From positions 1 to 8,497 of the forward strand of contig JAGCRI010000202.1 in NCBI GenBank assembly GCA_017964755.1: DNA of 8,497 nucleotides, in the 5' to 3' direction. Made by a program: the position numbers and the translations under genes. The first letter of the stretch is position 1, and every line of letters begins with the position of its first letter. Positions 6,937 through 8,497 of the stretch are shown here, one piece after another. The stretch is from Bacteroidales bacterium. GTDB lineage: Bacteria; Bacteroidota; Bacteroidia; Bacteroidales; WCHB1-69. The notes under the pieces were generated by a model that had not been told where the DNA came from, made no database searches, and saw nothing but the letters and a program-made list of their open reading frames with translations.

Positions 6937-8109
6937 ATGAAAATATTGGTGGTATTGTCGCGTGTGCCGTATCCGCTTGAAAAAGGGGACAAGTTGCGTG
7001 CGTATCACCAAATACGCCTGCTATCGAAGAACAATGAGATTTTTCTGTTCGCTTTGTCTGATAGGCACGACAATGCAGAGGCAGAAAAGGAGTTGGGCAA
7101 ATTCTGCAAAAAGATTGTATTTCATAAAATTGGGTTATTGACGCGCTTTTTCCATACGGTGCTTTTTACTATTAAGGGGCTGCCGCTTCAATGCGGCTGG
7201 TTCTTCAGCAGAGCGGCGCAGCGGCATCTTAATTCCTTTATTGCAGAAGTTGTCCCCGAACATATTTATTGCCAACTTGTTCGTACTGCGGAATATGTTA
7301 AAGCAGCTTCTTTGTCAAAAACTATTGATTATCAAGATGTTTTATCTAAAGGGATGGCACGGCGTGCGGATGCTGCTCCTTGGTATCTGAAGCCGTTTTT
7401 CCGTATGGAGCAGCGGCGTTTGGCACGTTATGAGGAGAATATTTTCCCCTATTTTGATAACAAGACGATTATAACAGGAGTTGACCGGGACCTGATTCCC
7501 CATCCGCAGCATGATGAGATACATGTCATTGCAAATGGTGTCGATTTTGAAAAATTCAGTTATAAAGGGGAACCGAAAGAGTTTGATTTGATTTTTACAG
7601 GGAATATGAGTTATCCGCCCAATGTTGATGCGGCGGAATTTATTGTGAAACAGATATTTCCGAAACTTCGCGAGCGTTTTCCGGAGTTGACGGTTGTGCT
7701 TGCCGGCGCAAATCCTTCGCAGAAGGTTCTGGCATTGCGGCAAAGAGGCGTCATTGTTACCGGCTGGGTTGACTCGATGGAGGATTATTATGCCAAGTCA
7801 AAAATATTCATCGCTCCGATGCAGCTTGGCACCGGCCTGCAAAACAAGCTGCTTGAGGCAATGGCTATGCGGCTTCCGTGCATCACTTCACCGCTTGCCG
7901 GCAAACCCCTTGAAGGTGTGGTTGACGGCAAGGAGATAATTATCTGCAATACGGTTACAGGGTATGTGGATGCGGTTTCCATTTTGCTGAACAATCCAGA
8001 AAAGTATGCTGAGATTTCTGCGAACGGATACGATTTCGTGAAAAACAATTACAATTGGGAAACAATGACAGCAAAACTTGAGCGGGTGATTGCCGCACAT
8101 ATTTCGTAG
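6937..8109 (+). CDS. GT4-type glycosyltransferase (GT-B fold)
   Basis: This 390-residue, probably cytoplasmic or membrane-associated protein would move a sugar from a nucleotide-sugar donor to a glycan or lipid acceptor. The N-terminal domain opens with SRVPYPLEKGDKLRAYHQIR (8-27), the pattern of GT4 enzymes resembling the sugar transferases of PEP-CTERM/exopolysaccharide loci. The C-terminal donor domain contains VIANGVDFEKF (197-207), LIFTGNMSYPPNVDA (218-232), VVLAGANPS (253-261) and GTGLQNKLLEAMAMRLPCIT (298-317), where Lys304 and Glu307 are in the usual donor-binding positions. A hydrophobic stretch at 71-90 could touch the membrane; no signal peptide is seen. It follows rlmD by 50 bases, probably with its own promoter, and no other glycan gene is visible. 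The stop codon lies inside a perfect inverted repeat. The fold class is confident; donor, acceptor and pathway are unknown. Confidence 0.88.
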   Translation: MKILVVLSRVPYPLEKGDKLRAYHQIRLLSKNNEIFLFALSDRHDNAEAEKELGKFCKKIVFHKIGLLTRFFHTVLFTIKGLPLQCGWFFSRAAQRHLNSFIAEVVPEHIYCQLVRTAEYVKAASLSKTIDYQDVLSKGMARRADAAPWYLKPFFRMEQRRLARYEENIFPYFDNKTIITGVDRDLIPHPQHDEIHVIANGVDFEKFSYKGEPKEFDLIFTGNMSYPPNVDAAEFIVKQIFPKLRERFPELTVVLAGANPSQKVLALRQRGVIVTGWVDSMEDYYAKSKIFIAPMQLGTGLQNKLLEAMAMRLPCITSPLAGKPLEGVVDGKEIIICNTVTGYVDAVSILLNNPEKYAEISANGYDFVKNNYNWETMTAKLERVIAAHIS

Positions 8110-8134
8110 AGACGTTCAATGGAACGTCTCTACG
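8105..8134. repeat. Perfect 13-bp inverted repeat over the glycosyltransferase stop codon
   Basis: CGTAGAGACGTTC (8105-8117) and GAACGTCTCTACG (8122-8134) are exact reverse complements around the loop AATG. The TAG stop (8107-8109) is inside the left arm. No T run follows (TTTATAT only), so it is not a canonical intrinsic terminator, though the hairpin could still protect the mRNA 3' end. From memory, palindromes with a TAGAGACG core are dispersed in many copies in some Bacteroidota and cyanobacterial genomes, so it may be a REP-like element. That recollection is unverified. Confidence 0.85.
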
Positions 8135-8173
8135 TTTATATCCCCCTGACAGTTCAGTTTAAAAATTTTCCCA

Positions 8174-8205
8174 TTTTCCATTTTTAATTTTTTTGTGTAT
8201 CTTTG
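8174..8205 (+). promoter_or_regulatory. Putative promoter of the structured RNA block
   Basis: TATCTTTG at 8198-8205 matches TAnnTTTG. TTTC (8175-8178) lies 19 bases upstream, close to a -33 TTTG. The stretch 8135-8197 before it is AT-rich, with short repeats of ATTTTCC and T tracts. Transcription would start near 8211, exactly where the composition turns GC-rich and structured. Confidence 0.5.
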
Positions 8206-8210
8206 TCCTG

Positions 8211-8497
8211 TTGTTCGTTCCGAAGTCCGGACGGGCGGAAGGCGGGCGACAGACATATATAAAAGGCGTTGAGTCAACGTCTTATCTGCGGCAAATCGAA
8301 TCTCGCAAATTCTAAAATTACCCGCACGGTAAGGCAATGTTCAATGCCCATTGGATGGTATATTCAGTTGGGACGCAATGTATTGCGTATCAACACAGCG
8401 GACAGATAACCAATAAAATCCGTTGAAATATACACAGCGTGGGCTTCGGCATTGCTTATCCTCGGGTAAAGGCAATGCGAGAGCCTGATTTGCGGGA
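8211..8497 (+). ncRNA. Candidate structured non-coding RNA, open at the right edge
   Basis: No convincing gene is seen here. The block folds well on the plus strand. TTCCG 8218-8222 pairs with CGGAA 8236-8240. AAGGCGTTG 8263-8271 pairs with CAACGTCTT 8275-8283. GTTGG 8367-8371 plus ACGCAA 8373-8378 pair with TTGCGT 8383-8388 plus TCAAC 8390-8394 across one G-A mismatch. AGCGGA 8397-8402 pairs with TCCGTT 8419-8424. GGGCTT 8441-8446 plus GCATTGC 8449-8455 pair with GCAATGC 8472-8478 plus GAGCCT 8481-8486. A long-range helix CCCGCA 8321-8326 / TGCGGG 8491-8496 closes the last three. Several pairs are G-U on this strand (8266-8280, 8371-8390, 8398-8423, 8441-8486, 8446-8481) and would be A-C if the other strand were transcribed. 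A promoter-like -7 box sits just upstream. It resembles none of tmRNA, RNase P RNA, SRP RNA or 6S RNA as I know them. It could be a stand-alone RNA, a long leader of a gene beyond the edge, or part of a repeated element. Confidence 0.5.

Noticed and set aside
8105..8134. Intrinsic terminator for the glycosyltransferase
   Set aside because: The hairpin is strong but no T run follows it, so it is reported as a repeat of unknown role.
8116..8337. 73-codon minus-strand frame in the right-end block
   Set aside because: It starts at a non-ATG codon, crosses the promoter-like and palindromic sequence, ends in low-complexity AT-rich DNA and shows no protein family pattern. The plus-strand RNA fold explains the region better.
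8341..8496. Minus-strand frame open to the right edge (51 codons, then TGA)
   Set aside because: The peptide (ends SQLNIPSNGH) has no recognisable domain, lies exactly on the RNA helices, and the G-U pairs argue for the other strand. Without sequence beyond the edge it is not supportable as a gene.
8211..8497. Right-end block as tmRNA, RNase P RNA, SRP RNA, group II intron or CRISPR
   Set aside because: No tRNA-like GGGGCTGA start, no RNase P or SRP core motif, no GTGYG intron start or domain V, and no spaced direct repeats were seen.

Overview
This window looks like chromosomal DNA from a member of Bacteroidales (Bacteroidota). Four things point there: intergenic -7 boxes of the form TAnnTTTG, A-rich sequence instead of Shine-Dalgarno sites before most starts, a six-domain S1 protein of the Bacteroidota type, and the acpP-fabF-rnc gene order. 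I cannot name the genus.

Layout. (1) Positions 1-573, minus strand: the N-terminal 191 codons of a YhcG/DUF1016-type nuclease that runs off the left edge. (2) 574-988: a divergent intergenic region with a promoter for each direction. The rpsA leader ends in a GNRA-type hairpin lying inside a seven-codon upstream ORF. (3) 989-3019: rpsA (ribosomal protein S1) with a long acidic N-terminal extension, closed by a strong intrinsic terminator at 3053-3080. (4) 3264-6886: a tight four-gene run, acpP-fabF-rnc-rlmD, with gaps of 5 and 11 bases and then a 17-base overlap. It joins fatty acid elongation (acyl carrier protein, ketoacyl synthase II) to 23S rRNA maturation (RNase III, uracil-5 methyltransferase). 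(5) 6937-8109: a GT4-type glycosyltransferase with its own -7 box. A perfect 13-bp inverted repeat covers its stop codon. (6) 8135-8497: no convincing protein gene. A Bacteroidota-type promoter precedes a block that folds, on the plus strand only, into several hairpins and a closing long-range helix. This is a candidate structured non-coding RNA that continues past the right edge.

The protein genes are mostly ordinary housekeeping genes. The least explained parts are the structured block at the right end, two perfect palindromes (one inside the nuclease gene, one on the glycosyltransferase stop codon), and the rpsA leader. All functional calls come from reading motifs by eye; no database search was run.
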